Shown here: positions 1-8,141 of the stretch, in pieces | How the letters are laid out: the number at the start of each line of letters is the position of its first letter | Numbering within the stretch: the stretch's first letter is position 1 | From: CAYZWU01 sp964482235 | GTDB taxonomy: Bacteria; Planctomycetota; B15-G4; CAYZWU01 | Length of the DNA: 27,115 nucleotides | Direction: 5' to 3' | Assembly: GCA_964482235.1 (NCBI GenBank) | Contig: CAYZWU010000065.1 | Coordinates: forward strand, 1 to 27,115 | The notes under the pieces: generated by a model | Seen by the model: only the letters and a program-made list of their open reading frames with translations | Told to the model about the DNA's origin: nothing | The model's database searches: none | Program-made: the position numbers and the translations under genes

Positions 1-57
1 GAGTTGAACGACCGTATGGGATATATCAGGAAGACCTTCGACCGATGGAAAAGCTGA
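1..57 (+). CDS. nuoI: NADH-quinone oxidoreductase subunit I, C-terminal fragment
   Basis: Frame 1 is open from the window edge to a TGA at 55-57. It encodes 18 residues, ELNDRMGYIRKTFDRWKS, which look like a NuoI C-terminal tail. NuoI is the peripheral-arm complex I subunit that carries two [4Fe-4S] clusters, and its gene normally lies directly before nuoJ, as here. The fragment overlaps the nuoJ start codon by 13 bases, in keeping with the tight packing of the rest of the operon. None of the cluster cysteines are inside the window, so the identification rests on the tail and on gene order. Confidence 0.6.
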   Translation, partial: ELNDRMGYIRKTFDRWKS

Positions 58-539
58 TTTTCTACATTCTGGCGGCAGCGGCCCTGGCGGGCGGCCTGAA
101 CATGGTGTTCCGGCGGAACCCCGTGGTGGCCGCCCTGAACCTCGTGGTGACGCTGCTCGCCCTGGCCGGGATCTATCTCAGCCTGGGCGCCGAGTTCCTT
201 GCCGTGATCCAGGTGATCGTCTACGCCGGCGCCATCATGGTTCTGTTCCTCTTCGTGATCTTCCTCGTGGACGTGGACAAGGTCACGGTGGGCAGGATAG
301 CGCCCTTCAGGTTTCCCGTTCCGATCCTGACGCTCCTTCTCGGGGCGGTCTGGGCCGCCGTCGTGGCCGGAGCGGAGCTCCCGGTCTTCGGGACCGTTGC
401 AGAGCAGGGCGGCACAGGCAAGAGCGTGGGCGAAGCCCTCTTCACGCGGTTCGTCTTCCCCTTCGAAACGGTTTCGGTCATCCTGCTGGCAGCCATGATC
501 GGCGCCGTGGTCCTGGCCAAGAAGAGGAGTGTGGAATGA
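45..539 (+). CDS. nuoJ: NADH-quinone oxidoreductase subunit J (complex I membrane arm)
   Basis: The product has 164 residues, the usual NuoJ size. It is a membrane subunit of proton-pumping NADH:quinone oxidoreductase, located between the quinone site and the antiporter-like subunits. Five hydrophobic segments are visible. The third holds the conserved stretch VIQVIVYAGAIMVLFLFVI, whose pi-bulge region couples electron transfer to pumping in well-studied enzymes. The ATG overlaps the end of nuoI, and the stop shares ATGA with the start of nuoK. Both suggest translational coupling within one transcript. Confidence 0.95.
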   Translation: MEKLIFYILAAAALAGGLNMVFRRNPVVAALNLVVTLLALAGIYLSLGAEFLAVIQVIVYAGAIMVLFLFVIFLVDVDKVTVGRIAPFRFPVPILTLLLGAVWAAVVAGAELPVFGTVAEQGGTGKSVGEALFTRFVFPFETVSVILLAAMIGAVVLAKKRSVE

Positions 540-844
540 TGGACGTCCCCCTGCAGAACTATCTGGTCTTGAGCGCACTCCTCATGAGCATCGGTGCCGC
601 CGGCTTTCTCTACCGGCGAAACGTGATCATCATGTTCATGTGCGTGGAGCTCATGCTCAACGCCGTCAACCTCACCTTCGTCGCCTTCGCGCGGCACCAC
701 GGGCTGGACGACGGCTCCGTGTACGCCCTTCTGGTGATCACCATCGCGGCGGCCGAGGCTGCCGTGGGGCTGGCGATCATCATCTCGATCTTCAGGCTCA
801 AAGGCACGGTGGAAGTGGACGACTTCGACGAGTTGAAAGGATGA
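536..844 (+). CDS. nuoK: NADH-quinone oxidoreductase subunit K
   Basis: This 102-residue protein with three transmembrane helices has the normal size for NuoK. Both buried glutamates used in proton transfer are present: E37 in MCVELMLNAVNL (helix 2) and E73 in AAAEAAVGLA (helix 3). It starts at an ATGA overlap with nuoJ and ends at an ATGA overlap with nuoL, so the three genes are almost certainly translated as a coupled unit. Confidence 0.96.
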   Translation: MMDVPLQNYLVLSALLMSIGAAGFLYRRNVIIMFMCVELMLNAVNLTFVAFARHHGLDDGSVYALLVITIAAAEAAVGLAIIISIFRLKGTVEVDDFDELKG

Positions 845-2769
845 TCGTGAACGAACAGATCTACACTCTCATCCCCCTTGTTCCTCTGGCCGGCGCCGCC
901 GTCAACGGCCTCTTCTGGAAGAGGATGAAGGGAAACACGCCGGGCTATCTCGCCTGCGCCACGGTCTTCGTCTCCTTCTGCCTCTCCGTGGCCGCCTTCT
1001 TTCAGCTCATCGGCCAGTCCGGGGAGCTGCGGCAGCTCGAGTGGACCGTGTACGAGTGGATCTCGGCCGGGAGCTTCATGGCCCCCATGGGCTTCCTCCT
1101 CGATCCCCTCTCCATGACCTGGACCCTGATCGTGACCGGCGTCGGCCTGCTGATCCACATCTACTCGGTGGGCTACATGGCGCACGAGGAGGAATACTCG
1201 CGGTCCCGGTACTTCTCCTACCTGAACCTCTTCATCTTCGCCATGCTGATGCTGGTGATGGGAAACAACCTCCTGCTCATGTTCCTGGGCTGGGAGGGCG
1301 TGGGCCTCTGCTCCTATCTCCTGATCTCCTACTTCTTCGACAAGGAGTTCTGCGCCGAGGCGGGCAAGAAGGCCTTCATCGTCAACAGGATCGGGGACGT
1401 GGGCTTCGTCCTGGCCCTGGTCTGGACCTTCGTCACCTTCAAGACGGTGGTGTACGGCGATCTCTTCACGGCCCTCGGGAACATCGATCCCGGGGCCATG
1501 GTGCTCTTCGGCATCGCCATCCTCTACTTCGTGGGCGCCTGCGGCAAGTCGGCCCAGATCCCTCTCTACGTCTGGCTCCCCGACGCCATGGCCGGCCCCA
1601 CTCCCGTGTCGGCCCTCATCCACGCGGCCACCATGGTCACGGCCGGCATCTACATGGTCTGCCGCCTCAGCCCGCTCTTCTCCCTGAGCCCCGAGGCTCT
1701 CGGCGTCGTGGCCGTGGTGGGATGCGCCACCGCCCTCTTCGCGGGGATCATCGGGCTGCTCCAGAGAGACATCAAGAAGGTGCTCGCCTACTCCACGGTG
1801 AGCCAGCTCGGCTACATGTTCATGGCCGTGGGCGTGGGCGCCTTCGCGGCCGGCGTGTTCCACGTGACGACCCACGCCTTCTTCAAGGCCCTGCTCTTCC
1901 TCGGATCGGGCGCGGTGATCCACGCCCTGCACGGAGAGCAGGACATCCTGAAGATGGGAGGATTGAAGAACAAGCTCCCCGGAGTCTTCCTCATCTTCGC
2001 GGCCGGCTCTCTCGCCCTGGCGGGCGTGATCCCCTTTGCCGGGTTCTTCTCGAAGGACGAGATCCTCTTCTCCACCTTCTCGTCGGGCCGCTACATCCTC
2101 TGGGGCATCGGCGTGCTGGCCGCGGGCATCACGGCCTTCTACACCTTCCGCCTCCTCCACCTCACCTTCCTGGGTGAAACGCGGATGAGCCGGGAGGATG
2201 TGGAGCGGATCCATCCGCCGCCGAAGAGCATGAGCTTCTCCCTCTGGGTCCTGGCCGGGCTGGCCGTGATCGGCGGGTTCCTCGGCATTCCGGCGGCCTT
2301 CGGCCTGCCCAACGTGATCGGCGATTTCCTGCATCCCGTCTTCGCCACCGCGCAGCACAACTTGCAGCTCCATGCCCATGGTGATCATCACGCCCTGGAA
2401 TTCGGACTGATGGGGATCTCCCTCGCGGTGGTCCTCACCGGATTCTTCATCGCCTGGAAGATCTACGGCAGGGGCATGGAAAAATCCGACAGGATGGCCG
2501 CATCGAATGCTCCCCTCCATCGCGTCGTGCTGAACAAGTTCTACGTGGACGAGGCCTATCTCGGCTGGATCGTGAAACCGCTGAAGAAGGCCGCATCGAT
2601 CTTTGGCCGCGGCGATCTCATCATCGTCGACGGCCTCGTCAACCTTGTTGGCGGTGTTGTCAATGTGTCCGGCATCGTGGTCAGGGGCTTCCACACTGGT
2701 GTGGTTCGGTCCTATGCTTTCTGGATCGTAGTGGGAACAGCGGCCGTTCTCTGGCTGGCTCTTCTCTGA
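841..2769 (+). CDS. nuoL: NADH-quinone oxidoreductase subunit L (antiporter-like, lateral helix)
   Basis: The product has 642 residues, starting at the ATG that overlaps the nuoK stop; an open stretch upstream in the same frame is only a shadow of nuoK. NuoL is the distal proton-pumping subunit. Visible hallmarks are the Glu of LGWEGVGLCSYLL (helix 5), the Lys of CGKSAQIPLYVWLPDAM (helix 7) with the following histidine of SALIHAATMV, and a second internal antiporter repeat with LLQRDIKKVLAYSTVSQLGYM. The C-terminal region NKFYVDEAY followed by a last hydrophobic helix matches the lateral amphipathic arm and its anchor. A 43-base gap separates it from nuoM. Confidence 0.96.
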   Translation: MIVNEQIYTLIPLVPLAGAAVNGLFWKRMKGNTPGYLACATVFVSFCLSVAAFFQLIGQSGELRQLEWTVYEWISAGSFMAPMGFLLDPLSMTWTLIVTGVGLLIHIYSVGYMAHEEEYSRSRYFSYLNLFIFAMLMLVMGNNLLLMFLGWEGVGLCSYLLISYFFDKEFCAEAGKKAFIVNRIGDVGFVLALVWTFVTFKTVVYGDLFTALGNIDPGAMVLFGIAILYFVGACGKSAQIPLYVWLPDAMAGPTPVSALIHAATMVTAGIYMVCRLSPLFSLSPEALGVVAVVGCATALFAGIIGLLQRDIKKVLAYSTVSQLGYMFMAVGVGAFAAGVFHVTTHAFFKALLFLGSGAVIHALHGEQDILKMGGLKNKLPGVFLIFAAGSLALAGVIPFAGFFSKDEILFSTFSSGRYILWGIGVLAAGITAFYTFRLLHLTFLGETRMSREDVERIHPPPKSMSFSLWVLAGLAVIGGFLGIPAAFGLPNVIGDFLHPVFATAQHNLQLHAHGDHHALEFGLMGISLAVVLTGFFIAWKIYGRGMEKSDRMAASNAPLHRVVLNKFYVDEAYLGWIVKPLKKAASIFGRGDLIIVDGLVNLVGGVVNVSGIVVRGFHTGVVRSYAFWIVVGTAAVLWLALL

Positions 2770-2812
2770 CATCGGCCGCTAGATTCGAATCAATGAAGGA
2801 GGACATTTCCTG

Positions 2813-4384
2813 ATGGACCTGTCCGGCATACCGATCCTGAGCATCGTCACATTCCTGCCCTTGGTGGGAGCGCTCTTCCTGTCGGTCTTCTCCGAGAAGA
2901 ACAGCGGCGCCATTCGGGCGGCATCGGTCACCGTCTCCGTCGTGACATTCGTCGTCTCCCTCCCGCTCTTCTTCCTCTACAAGGGAACGGGCGTCGAAGG
3001 CGGAGGCATCCAGTTCGAGGAACACCTCTCCTGGATTCCGGACTTCGGCATCAGCTACGGCATGGGCCTCGACGGCATCAGCATGCTCCTCTTCCTCTTC
3101 ACCACCTTTCTCTCGCCGCTGGTTCTCCTCTCGTCGTACAGCCACGTGAAGGAGCGGGTGAAGGAGTTCAACATCCTCTATCTCCTGATGGAGACGGGGA
3201 TGCTGGGAGTCTTCGCGGCCACCGACCTGTTCGTCTTCTACCTCTTCTGGGAAGTAACCCTGATCCCCCTCTACTTCATCGTGGGCATCTGGGGCGGGCC
3301 GCGACGCTTCTACGCCGCGATCAAGTTCTTCCTCTACACCGTGGTCGGATCGGTCCTGATGCTGGTGGGCATCATCTACCTGATCATCACCTACGGCACG
3401 TCGGATCTCTTCCAGATCCTCGACATGATGAAGGTCGAGGGAGGCGACCTGACGGGCGTCGAGCAGGGCTGGCTCTTCGCGGCCTTCGGCCTGGCCTTCG
3501 CGATCAAGGTACCGCTCTTCCCCTTCCACACGTGGCTGCCGGACGCCCACGTGGAAGCGCCGGCGAGCGGCTCCGTCGTCCTGGCCGGCGTCCTGCTGAA
3601 GATGGGGACCTACGGGCTGCTCCGCTTCTGCATCCCTCTCTTCCCCTCCGCGGTCCAGACCTTCGCACCGACCATCATGGTGCTGGCTGCCATCGGCATC
3701 GTCTACGGCGCCTTCCTCGCCTGGGCGCAGGAAGACCTGAAGAAGCTCGTGGCCTACTCGTCGATCTCGCACCTCGGCTTCGTGGTGCTCGGCATCTTCG
3801 CCTGGAACGTCCGCGGCATCCAGGGCGGCGTGATCCAGATGATCAATCACGGCCTCTCGACAGGCGCGCTCTTCCTTCTGGTCGGAATGATCTACGATCG
3901 CCGCCACGTGCGGATGATCTCCGATTTCGGCGGGCTGGGAAAGGTGATCCCCTGGTTCTCGGCCATGCTCATCATCGTGACGCTCTCCTCGATCGGGCTG
4001 CCCGGGCTCAACGGATTCGTGGGCGAGTTCCTGATCATTCAGGGGACCTTCGAGGCGAACTGGTGCTTCGCCGTCCCCGCCGCTCTCGGCATCCTGCTGG
4101 GTGCGATCTACATGCTCTCCATGGTGGGACGGACGCTCATGGGGCCCGTCGTCCACGATGAGAACAAGGACCTGGACGACCTGAACCGCCGGGAGGTCTG
4201 GTGCCTCCTGCCCCTGGTGGTCATGATCTTCGTGATCGGTTTCTTTCCCGGCCTCTTCCTGGACAAGACGGAGGCATCCGTCCAGAAAAACGTGCTCGAG
4301 TACAGCGAGAGGATTCACACTGTGCAGGAAACGGCAGAGAGTTCTTGCCTTGATGGAATTTCGGCATGTCGTATGAAGAACTGA
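2813..4384 (+). CDS. nuoM: NADH-quinone oxidoreductase subunit M (antiporter-like)
   Basis: This 523-residue membrane protein has the usual NuoM length. A strong ribosome binding site, AAGGAGGA at 2796-2803, supports the ATG start. Proton-pump residues are visible: the Glu in YLFWEVTLIPLYFIVG and the Lys in FAIKVPLFPFHTWLPDAHVEAP-type context, plus EDLKKLVAYSSISHLGFV in the second half of the inverted repeat. It acts in the membrane arm beside NuoL and NuoN. Its last 19 bases overlap the start of nuoN. Confidence 0.96.
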   Translation: MDLSGIPILSIVTFLPLVGALFLSVFSEKNSGAIRAASVTVSVVTFVVSLPLFFLYKGTGVEGGGIQFEEHLSWIPDFGISYGMGLDGISMLLFLFTTFLSPLVLLSSYSHVKERVKEFNILYLLMETGMLGVFAATDLFVFYLFWEVTLIPLYFIVGIWGGPRRFYAAIKFFLYTVVGSVLMLVGIIYLIITYGTSDLFQILDMMKVEGGDLTGVEQGWLFAAFGLAFAIKVPLFPFHTWLPDAHVEAPASGSVVLAGVLLKMGTYGLLRFCIPLFPSAVQTFAPTIMVLAAIGIVYGAFLAWAQEDLKKLVAYSSISHLGFVVLGIFAWNVRGIQGGVIQMINHGLSTGALFLLVGMIYDRRHVRMISDFGGLGKVIPWFSAMLIIVTLSSIGLPGLNGFVGEFLIIQGTFEANWCFAVPAALGILLGAIYMLSMVGRTLMGPVVHDENKDLDDLNRREVWCLLPLVVMIFVIGFFPGLFLDKTEASVQKNVLEYSERIHTVQETAESSCLDGISACRMKN

Positions 4385-5817
4385 GTCTCATCCATCCCCT
4401 CCTGATCGTCGCCCTCACCGCGGGTCTCGTCCTCGTGGCCGACCTCGTCCAGAAGGGCAAGGGGAAAGAATTCGCCTTTATCATCTCGCTCCTGGGGCTG
4501 CTCGTCGCCCTCTTCACGTCCCTTGTCGGATGGGATGACGACAGCTCGGTCATCTTCAACGGGCTCTACACGGTGGACCGCCTCGGCTCGGTCTTCGATG
4601 TCATCTTCCTCGTCGCCGCGGTGCTGACCGTGCTCCTCTCCTGGACCTACATGAAGCGGACCGGCGTGACGGCGGCGGAGTACTACGTCCTCCTGCTCTG
4701 CACCCTGATGGGAATGATGATCATGGCCCATGCCAACGATCTGATCCTGCTCTTCGTGGGGCTCGAGCTCCTGTCGATTCCGCTCTACGTGCTGGCAGCG
4801 TTTCTGAGACAGCGCAGCCGCTCCACCGAGGCGGGGCTCAAGTACTTTCTCCTGGGAGCCTTCGCCTCCTGCATCGTCCTCTACGGCATCGCGCTGCTCT
4901 ACGGTGCCGCCGGTTCGACCCAGCTCCCACTGATCGCCGCGGAGATGGGAACGGCCGGCTCGTCGTTCCTCTTCATGGCCGGGCTCGCCTTTGTCATCGC
5001 AGGGCTCGGCTTCAAGGTGGCGGCCGTCCCGTTCCACATGTGGGCTCCCGATGTCTACGAGGGGGCTCCGACCCCGATCACAGCCTTCATGGCCACGGCG
5101 GTCAAGGCCGCCGGATTCGCCGCCCTCGTGCGCGCGTTCCACGAGCTTGCCGGCGCTTTCGACAGCGCGGCCATTACCGGCGTCATCTCTGCCATCGCGC
5201 TCCTCACCATGCTGATCGGAAACCTCGGCGCGCTCCCGCAGACCAACATCAAGCGTCTTCTGGCCTACTCGTCGATCGCTCATGCCGGGTACATCCTCGT
5301 CGGCGTGGCTGCGATGACGGCGTCCACCCTGGGCAAGGAGGGGGCGGAGGCGGTGCTCTTCTACCTCCTGGCCTACACGTTCACCAACCTGGGAGCCTTC
5401 GCCGTCGTGATCTTCCTGATCGGGCAGAAGGAGGAATACAACGAGATATCGGACCTGGCAGGGCTGTCGCGGAAGCATCCCGTGCTCGCGCTGTCGATGG
5501 CGGTCTTCATGTTCACCCTGACGGGAATTCCGCCCACGGCCGGATTCTTCGGCAAGTTCCTCCTCTTCAAGGCAGCGGTGGATGCCGACCTGATCGTCCT
5601 GGCCGTGGCCGGCATCCTGATGAGCGTGATCTCGCTCTATTACTACGTGCGCGTCGTCGCCTACATCTACATGAGGCCGTCGCGCGGAGAGACTCCGGTA
5701 ATGGATCAGAGCAGCACCCTCGCCATCGTGTCGCTCATCTCGGTGGCCGGCGTTCTGCTTCTCGGGATCTTCCCCCAGCCCCTGCTGAACGTCCTGAAGA
5801 CCGTCTTTCTGGCCTAG
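4366..5817 (+). CDS. nuoN: NADH-quinone oxidoreductase subunit N (antiporter-like)
   Basis: The product has 483 residues and is the third antiporter-like subunit of complex I. Conserved features are the Glu of LFVGLELLSIPLYVLAAF, the Lys of GLGFKVAAVPFHMWAPDVYEG and the repeat-2 stretch NIKRLLAYSSIAHAGY. Its start lies inside the nuoM 3' end, giving a 19-base overlap. This is the last gene of the nuo operon here. The following 167 bases hold no further nuo gene and no clear hairpin-plus-T terminator. Confidence 0.96.
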   Translation: MSYEELSLIHPLLIVALTAGLVLVADLVQKGKGKEFAFIISLLGLLVALFTSLVGWDDDSSVIFNGLYTVDRLGSVFDVIFLVAAVLTVLLSWTYMKRTGVTAAEYYVLLLCTLMGMMIMAHANDLILLFVGLELLSIPLYVLAAFLRQRSRSTEAGLKYFLLGAFASCIVLYGIALLYGAAGSTQLPLIAAEMGTAGSSFLFMAGLAFVIAGLGFKVAAVPFHMWAPDVYEGAPTPITAFMATAVKAAGFAALVRAFHELAGAFDSAAITGVISAIALLTMLIGNLGALPQTNIKRLLAYSSIAHAGYILVGVAAMTASTLGKEGAEAVLFYLLAYTFTNLGAFAVVIFLIGQKEEYNEISDLAGLSRKHPVLALSMAVFMFTLTGIPPTAGFFGKFLLFKAAVDADLIVLAVAGILMSVISLYYYVRVVAYIYMRPSRGETPVMDQSSTLAIVSLISVAGVLLLGIFPQPLLNVLKTVFLA

Positions 5818-5850
5818 TACGACAATTCCTCGATTGCGCAGCGGCATATA

Positions 5851-5872
5851 AGCAAAAAAGTGCCTGGTTACG
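5851..5872 (+). repeat. Intergenic repeat, copy 1 (AGCAAA...CTGGTTACG)
   Basis: Downstream of nuoN, the stretch from AGCAAA to CTGGTTACG closely matches 8060-8078. The shared core is GTGYCTGGTTACG preceded by AGCAAA, with three extra A in this copy. Both copies lie in non-coding DNA in the same orientation. The function is unknown; it could be a dispersed element or part of a regulatory leader. Confidence 0.45.
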
Positions 5873-5984
5873 TAATTTCCCGTGATTTTAATTCTAGCTC
5901 CCAATAAAAACTCCAATCTGTTTAAAATTCTGACGATGAGTCTACGGTAAATTGACTAAAACCACAAACAAGAGGTCTTGGCCC

Positions 5985-6620
5985 ATGACTCCCGTCTCGA
6001 CGGTTCCTTCCGAGTTTCTTGACTTCTTCACTCTCCCGGGTACGTATCTGATCCTGCTCGGCAAGACGTTGAACGTGAACTGGCAGATCCCGGCATCTGA
6101 CAGGAACGTCAACTTCGACGAGGTGCTCGGGCGGGTTCGCGAGATCATCATCACCACGCGGGAGGCCGACAAGCTCAAGGGCATTGTCGCGGACAAGGAT
6201 CACTCGATCCACAAGTTCCAGCTCAGGGAAGACAATTCGCGGACCATGAGCTACCTCCTGACGCTGAAGAACCTGATCGGCGACAACAGCGATGTCGTCG
6301 GCTACCTGGCCATGGTTCAGGAAACCACGGCGTGCTCGGTCTCTTCGCCGATACTCGAAATACCGAAGAAGCGTGGTAATGTGACGGCAGAGGAGTTCCG
6401 GACCTTCGTCCACAAGCTCTCCAATCCTCTCTCGACCATTTTCGGGTTCGCGCAGATCATGTCGTTCAACATCGAGAAGAACGATCCGAACCGCGAGTAC
6501 GTGGACGAGATCTTCTCCAACGCCGAGCGGGTCCGCGACATCCTCAATAATGCCCAGACCATCAAGCACTCTCCCGACCGGAACAAGGACAAGATGCTGC
6601 TGGAACGAGATCCGTCGTAG
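5985..6620 (+). CDS. PAS-like plus histidine-kinase DHp domain protein lacking the ATPase domain
   Basis: The product has 211 residues from the ATG at 5985, which is preceded by AAGAGG about 10 bases upstream. A TTG at 5952 would add 11 residues but has no ribosome binding site. Residues of roughly 15-115 end in MSYLLTLKNLIGDNSDVVGY, which reads like the C-terminal half of a PAS domain. Residues 135-200 match a dimerisation/phosphotransfer domain with H-box VHKLSNPLSTIFGFAQIM, placing the phospho-accepting His at about residue 143. The protein then stops: no N, G1 or G2 boxes follow in any frame before the next gene. It may be a phosphotransfer partner or adaptor for another ATPase, or a truncated kinase. 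It lies tail-to-tail with the hydrogenase cluster. Confidence 0.75.
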   Translation: MTPVSTVPSEFLDFFTLPGTYLILLGKTLNVNWQIPASDRNVNFDEVLGRVREIIITTREADKLKGIVADKDHSIHKFQLREDNSRTMSYLLTLKNLIGDNSDVVGYLAMVQETTACSVSSPILEIPKKRGNVTAEEFRTFVHKLSNPLSTIFGFAQIMSFNIEKNDPNREYVDEIFSNAERVRDILNNAQTIKHSPDRNKDKMLLERDPS

Positions 6621-6632
6621 TCTTTTTTCCTT

Positions 6633-6716
6633 CCCCTTCCCGCTCCCGATCCCACTCTCCCCATCCCGACCTTACCGTTTTGACGAATCGGGGGGCGGGG
6701 GCGGGAGCGGGAGGCG
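6633..6716. other. Two-strand G-rich block with long inverted repeat between convergent genes
   Basis: Between two convergent genes lies a C-tract region (6633-6666) and a G-tract region (6690-6711). CCCGCTCCCG at 6639-6648 is the exact inverse complement of CGGGAGCGGG at 6702-6711, with an inner CCCGA/TCGGG pairing. The G-tract half satisfies the four-run quadruplex pattern on the plus strand, and the C-tract half does so on the minus strand. A short T-run at 6731-6735 follows on the plus strand. It may serve as a bidirectional transcription barrier, but this is inference. Confidence 0.5.
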
Positions 6717-6737
6717 AGACCAACGAACCGTTTTTAC

Positions 6738-8039
6738 CTATCGATTGTCGCCCTGATCGCGGGAGCGGCTTTTCTTGTAGAAGGGGCAGTGATCGAGCTT
6801 CGTCTCGCCCTTGAGGATATCCTCCGCGAAGGTGGCGCAGGTGGGACAGCCGCAGACGCAGCAGTCGATCCCGGGAAGCTTGGCGCTCAGCTCGTCGCGC
6901 TGTTTCATGGCAAGGATGGCATTCGGGATGTCGGCGTTCTTCTCCTGCGTTCTCGGCTTGAGCTCGTTCTCCATGAAGAAATAGCCGTGATCGTAGAGCT
7001 GGCGAACCCAGTCCCTGTCCTGCCCCGACTGCCCCTCGGACCGCTGGTTGCCGTTCTCCTCCTCGAGCATCAGGATCTTGCTGCGGGCCACGTAGACGTT
7101 CTCCGTGTTGAGGCACCCGCCGAGACATCCCTCGAAGCAGGCGTTCGCCTCGATGAAATCGATCCCCTCGAGACGCATCGCCTCCAGGTCGTCGAGGATC
7201 TTGACCACGTGATCGAGACCCGACACGGCGATCCAGCTCTTGACCTTGAGCGACCGGCTCATCAGCCCCGTTCTCTCCCACCCCGTGCCGAAGACCACGT
7301 TCTCGGCGGAGAAAGCCTCCACCTCCTCTTTCTCGAGATCGCGGATCGCATCGCGCAGGCGGACGTAGATGTCCGAGATGGAGATGAAGCCGTCGAGGAA
7401 CGACCGCTCCTTCTCGGCAGGCTGAAGGACCGAGATGCTCTTGGCTGGACAGGGAGAGATGTAGAAGGTGCCCACCTTTCGCATATCGATCTGGCGGCTC
7501 TGCGCGACCTTGATCTTAGCCTCGCGGGCCGTCAGTTCCCTGGGCGGCTCGAAGGGGATCACGTGCGAGACCAGGGACGGGTACTTCACCTGGATCAGGC
7601 GGACCACGGCTGGGCACATGGAGGAGATCAGGGGCTTGTCCTTCTTGTCGGTCCGGGCCAGGTGCTCCTGCACGGCAAGGGCTTCCATGCCGCAGGCATC
7701 GGCCACGTCCCAGATGTAGTCGAATCCCAGCTTGTTCAGGGCGAGGTGGACCTCGCGGGGGGAAACGCGCAATCCAAGCTGGGAGTAAAGGACGAGCGAG
7801 GGGACGGCCACCTTCACCTCGTAGGCGCTCGTTTCGCGGATGCGGTCCACGTTGGGCTGGATCGCCTTGCGGGGGCAGGAGGCGATGCAGGCGCCGCAGT
7901 CGATGCAGAGGTCGTCCAGGATCAACGGGGTCTGACCGCGGACGCGAAGGGCGTGAGTGGGACACGACCGGAGGCACTGCATGCAGCCATCGCACTTGTC
8001 GGGGATCGTGATGATGGCATGGTAGAACCTCTGTGTCAT
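6738..8039 (-). CDS. Sensor-type [FeFe]-hydrogenase-like iron-sulfur protein
   Basis: The product has 433 residues. Two ferredoxin-type [4Fe-4S] motifs lie at residues 16-26 (CDGCMQCLRSC) and 45-55 (CIDCGACIASC). The hydrogenase large-subunit domain follows, with the four H-cluster ligands: C142 (SSMCP), C197 (SPCPAK), C301 and C305 (ACFEGCLGGC). A C-terminal FeS domain holds cysteines 393-418 (CCVCGCPTC...CPF). Catalytic [FeFe] hydrogenases have TSCCP, where the first Cys relays protons; here it is Met141. The usual GGGQP tail of motif 3 is also altered. This fits the sensory or uncertain-role hydrogenase groups found beside DRTGG and anti-sigma-type ATPases, not the catalytic group A enzymes. 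There is no PAS or phosphatase domain. The ribosome binding site is weak. Confidence 0.88.
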   Translation of the reverse strand: MTQRFYHAIITIPDKCDGCMQCLRSCPTHALRVRGQTPLILDDLCIDCGACIASCPRKAIQPNVDRIRETSAYEVKVAVPSLVLYSQLGLRVSPREVHLALNKLGFDYIWDVADACGMEALAVQEHLARTDKKDKPLISSMCPAVVRLIQVKYPSLVSHVIPFEPPRELTAREAKIKVAQSRQIDMRKVGTFYISPCPAKSISVLQPAEKERSFLDGFISISDIYVRLRDAIRDLEKEEVEAFSAENVVFGTGWERTGLMSRSLKVKSWIAVSGLDHVVKILDDLEAMRLEGIDFIEANACFEGCLGGCLNTENVYVARSKILMLEEENGNQRSEGQSGQDRDWVRQLYDHGYFFMENELKPRTQEKNADIPNAILAMKQRDELSAKLPGIDCCVCGCPTCATFAEDILKGETKLDHCPFYKKSRSRDQGDNR

Positions 8040-8059
8040 TCTTGAAGTCCGCGAATATC

Positions 8060-8078
8060 AGCAAAGTGTCTGGTTACG
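8060..8078 (+). repeat. Intergenic repeat, copy 2 (AGCAAAGTGTCTGGTTACG)
   Basis: This 19-base stretch in the 102-base gap upstream of the minus-strand hydrogenase gene matches 5851-5872 apart from three fewer A and one C/T change. It starts 21 bases before the ATG of that gene, so it could lie in its leader or promoter. Confidence 0.45.
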
Positions 8079-8114
8079 AGATCCGTTCGGGGCAAGGGAT
8101 CTGCGCATCTTCCT

Positions 8115-8133
8115 CGGATCGATCCGTCCGGAC
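8115..8133. promoter_or_regulatory. Adjacent perfect palindromes upstream of the hydrogenase gene
   Basis: CGGATCGATCCG (8115-8126) is a perfect 12-base palindrome and is followed directly by GTCCGGAC (8126-8133). Both lie between the small ATPase gene and the hydrogenase gene on the minus strand. They could form small hairpins in the mRNA or bind a dimeric regulator. No T-run follows on the minus strand, so a classic terminator is unlikely. Confidence 0.3.
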
Positions 8134-8141
8134 ACGACCCC

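Noticed and set aside
610..2772. Long minus-strand open frame (720 codons) opposite nuoK/nuoL
   Set aside because: It is the antisense shadow of two clear nuo genes in GC-rich DNA; its translation is His/Glu/Gly-rich with no domain.
4315..5916. 533-codon minus-strand frame opposite nuoN
   Set aside because: Composition is charged and repetitive, as expected from antisense of a membrane protein gene; nuoN explains the region.
5818..5984. Small RNA or tRNA between nuoN and the PAS-DHp gene
   Set aside because: I saw no cloverleaf or strong hairpin; only the short AGCAAA...GGTTACG repeat and AT-rich sequence.
6789..8045. 418-codon plus-strand frame across the hydrogenase gene
   Set aside because: The minus-strand frame has correctly spaced Fe-S and H-cluster motifs; the plus-strand product has none.
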